Source: Candidatus Peregrinibacteria bacterium (GTDB lineage: Bacteria > Patescibacteriota > Gracilibacteria > UM-FILTER-43-11). From it: a stretch of 16,692 bases of DNA. Below, piece by piece: positions 16,301-16,692 of the stretch. The translations under genes and the position numbers were made by a program. How positions within the stretch are numbered: the first letter of the stretch is position 1; each line of letters begins with the position of its first letter. The notes beneath the pieces are model-generated. The model was not told where the DNA came from. It searched no databases and was given only the letters and a program-made list of their open reading frames with translations. The DNA lies in the NCBI GenBank assembly GCA_030637565.1, contig DAOWGG010000148.1:1-16692 (forward strand). Reading direction: 5' to 3'.

Positions 16301-16692
16301 AAAGTCCGCTGTAGCTACCGTTGAAGCATCCATGGGTTCAGAGAATGTTATCAGTACCCCATTCAGCGTTCCATCTGCCGTTCCTGCCAAACCGTCTGCT
16401 GCACTATTGTCCTTAGTAACACGAGAAATAATTGTTGGAGCTACCTGATCTGCTGCCGGTATCGCTCCACCATCGGCAACCTCATTTGTTGCCGCTGAAT
16501 CATCTAAAATATCACCCGTTGCTGCGACGTAGCCTACGTTTGGTGTTCCATCTGTGGCGGTTAATCCAGTTGTCGTTAGTGTGACTGAAGTACTTCCTGT
16601 TGGAGCTGTATTGGTTACTGCGGATGCACCTACCACTGTAAAGGAATCAGCAATGGCGGTACCTGTTACAGTTTCGGAGAAAGTGAGCTCAA
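13304..16692 (-). CDS. Large S-layer-type surface protein with repeated Ig-like modules and three SLH domains, 5'-truncated
   Basis: The frame is open to the window edge, with coding continuing above the first possible GTG at 16636, so the N-terminus and signal peptide are missing. Residues below count from that GTG. Beta-sandwich modules start at 66 (APTIISRVTKD), 185 (APMLKATDG), 311 (APLILSRVTKD) and 427 (APRFVSSAL). They carry Big_5-like FSEPMD or FTEWMD signatures. Modules at 66 and 311 are clear repeats about 245 residues apart, each with a CxxC (139/142, 385/388). A further beta domain spans about 556-690, then an alanine/valine stretch, a nine-glycine linker (702-710) and another domain (about 730-915). 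Three SLH domains (about 922-972, 983-1033, 1053-1110), with ITRAE/VTRAA cores, anchor the C-terminus to the wall polymer. Very low lysine in the repeats fits a secreted protein. Confidence 0.93.
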   Translation of the reverse strand, partial: ELTFSETVTGTAIADSFTVVGASAVTNTAPTGSTSVTLTTTGLTATDGTPNVGYVAATGDILDDSAATNEVADGGAIPAADQVAPTIISRVTKDNSAADGLAGTADGTLNGVLITFSEPMDASTVATADFEISKNNDAVLTETYGDTTDDSTLFFGCADCTVDDTGDLLKIQIVDDGGDGVADLSGNKVAFDGASVASTDGAAPMLKATDGAVYGDSDNEGNIDQVTLNFTEAVTFTMDPADWNFTAPGDINLVGDFLNADCSGAGTATITCVDADNSDMTSNANETGSVVGELVEPVWTYTNNNNIYDIAPTPNYLAGTDETLVDGAAPLILSRVTKDTDQADGSAGIADGQLDGVLVTFTEWMDAGSVDFNSDFIITKNVGTDLTEAFPVQSNGTSLFFKCSDCTANDTGDLLKLQITGEILDTPGNSLVAEAVATAATDGAAPRFVSSALNYATGEMSIVFSEAIDATPGTNVDLTKIHVRDASGFPDTPDDLNELGPAVITEADSSTLSLTLTGTQAIGLRDTSGVSGGDGDANILDLDAAAVQDLNGLTNELANHSDLLIVEASDAALTGVSVTPSNSTVSQITSFTIALTNVNPIPANGKIQIVFPTQFNILSADNQVATNLVGIDGTLTASVTGLTMTLSRTGGTDVATATDVSFKIAGGLNGATAGATDTFIVRTQDNSSVNLDEKLDVASVTLAAVIAPVVIAPVAVTTSGGGGGGGGGYTRSTTPPADSNDRTSTISSTFSSIVNREKTYTRPIQVSTNLITNDAIERIKTVELTGETGVMTIQPNKESTLWVRIPENTTLTAATEWDGKINPPLTYSTTKVSILGGVILDSNEKLYRENVLQVIKVGSTKVPLSFSNKVAFEVPLEKGEEGDEVNVYSSPYGRDWTFVDTAEIRDGKVNFEADHFSYFAIESADSLHSSAPLSRFIDKMFTDISGHWAEDYINSIAERGVVNGKSEGIFAPNDLITRAEMTKVAVNALGFDVPASVDGAPFTDVDMDAWYSSYIKVAKENGIVQGMGSEFKPNDPVTRAAALKILIEAAGFADVFENYDTNYASKDGWWYVGFEDALIDEWYARYVAYAYDNDIVGGYEDGTFRPASPITRAEVSKIVIKVLELLGE

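Overview
The window looks like a chromosomal segment of a Patescibacteria (CPR) bacterium, most plausibly from the Peregrinibacteria/Gracilibacteria side. This rests on general character and not on a marker gene. It has short, tightly packed genes, a fermentative 2-oxoacid:ferredoxin oxidoreductase linked to a flavodoxin, several small proteins without recognisable family, a large SLH-anchored surface protein, AT-rich leaders, and almost no Shine-Dalgarno sequences. The standard genetic code fits every long frame. None of the 13 complete stop codons is TGA (ten TAA, three TAG).

Layout. Positions 1-1681 (minus) hold two adjacent unrecognised envelope-type genes: a membrane-anchored protein cut by the window edge, and a probable lipoprotein. 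Each has its own strong sigma70-like promoter. Positions 1733-4808 (minus) are a three-gene operon, flavodoxin then fused gamma-alpha oxidoreductase then beta oxidoreductase, joined by TAATG overlaps. Position 4928-5311 (plus) is a small basic protein of unknown function. It converges on a lipoprotein gene (5368-6381, minus) with a 15-bp bidirectional terminator between them. Next come 449 bp of noncoding, hairpin-rich DNA, then enolase (minus) and divergently glutamate racemase (plus), with a MITE-like palindromic repeat in the gap. The racemase converges on metK (minus) across a perfect palindrome.

metK has a long leader with a textbook minus-strand promoter and a SAM-I/SAM-IV-clan riboswitch. 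A second promoter-like site and an intrinsic-terminator-like leader sit back to back with it and face right. They precede an AT-rich two-gene cassette: a 57-aa basic protein and a SIR2-like protein with the NAD-site motifs. The SIR2-like gene overlaps the stop codon of convergent ahcY (minus). Upstream of ahcY, on the same strand, is a large S-layer-type protein with three C-terminal SLH domains whose 5' end lies beyond the window.

Functional picture. The oxidoreductase/flavodoxin operon and enolase point to fermentation of sugars through pyruvate or a related oxoacid. metK and ahcY form the SAM/SAH part of the methyl cycle and are probably SAM-regulated at metK. MurI supplies D-glutamate for the wall, and the SLH protein and lipoproteins build the surface. 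The small-protein/SIR2-like cassette placed between the two methyl-cycle genes is the best candidate for an undescribed, possibly defensive, system.
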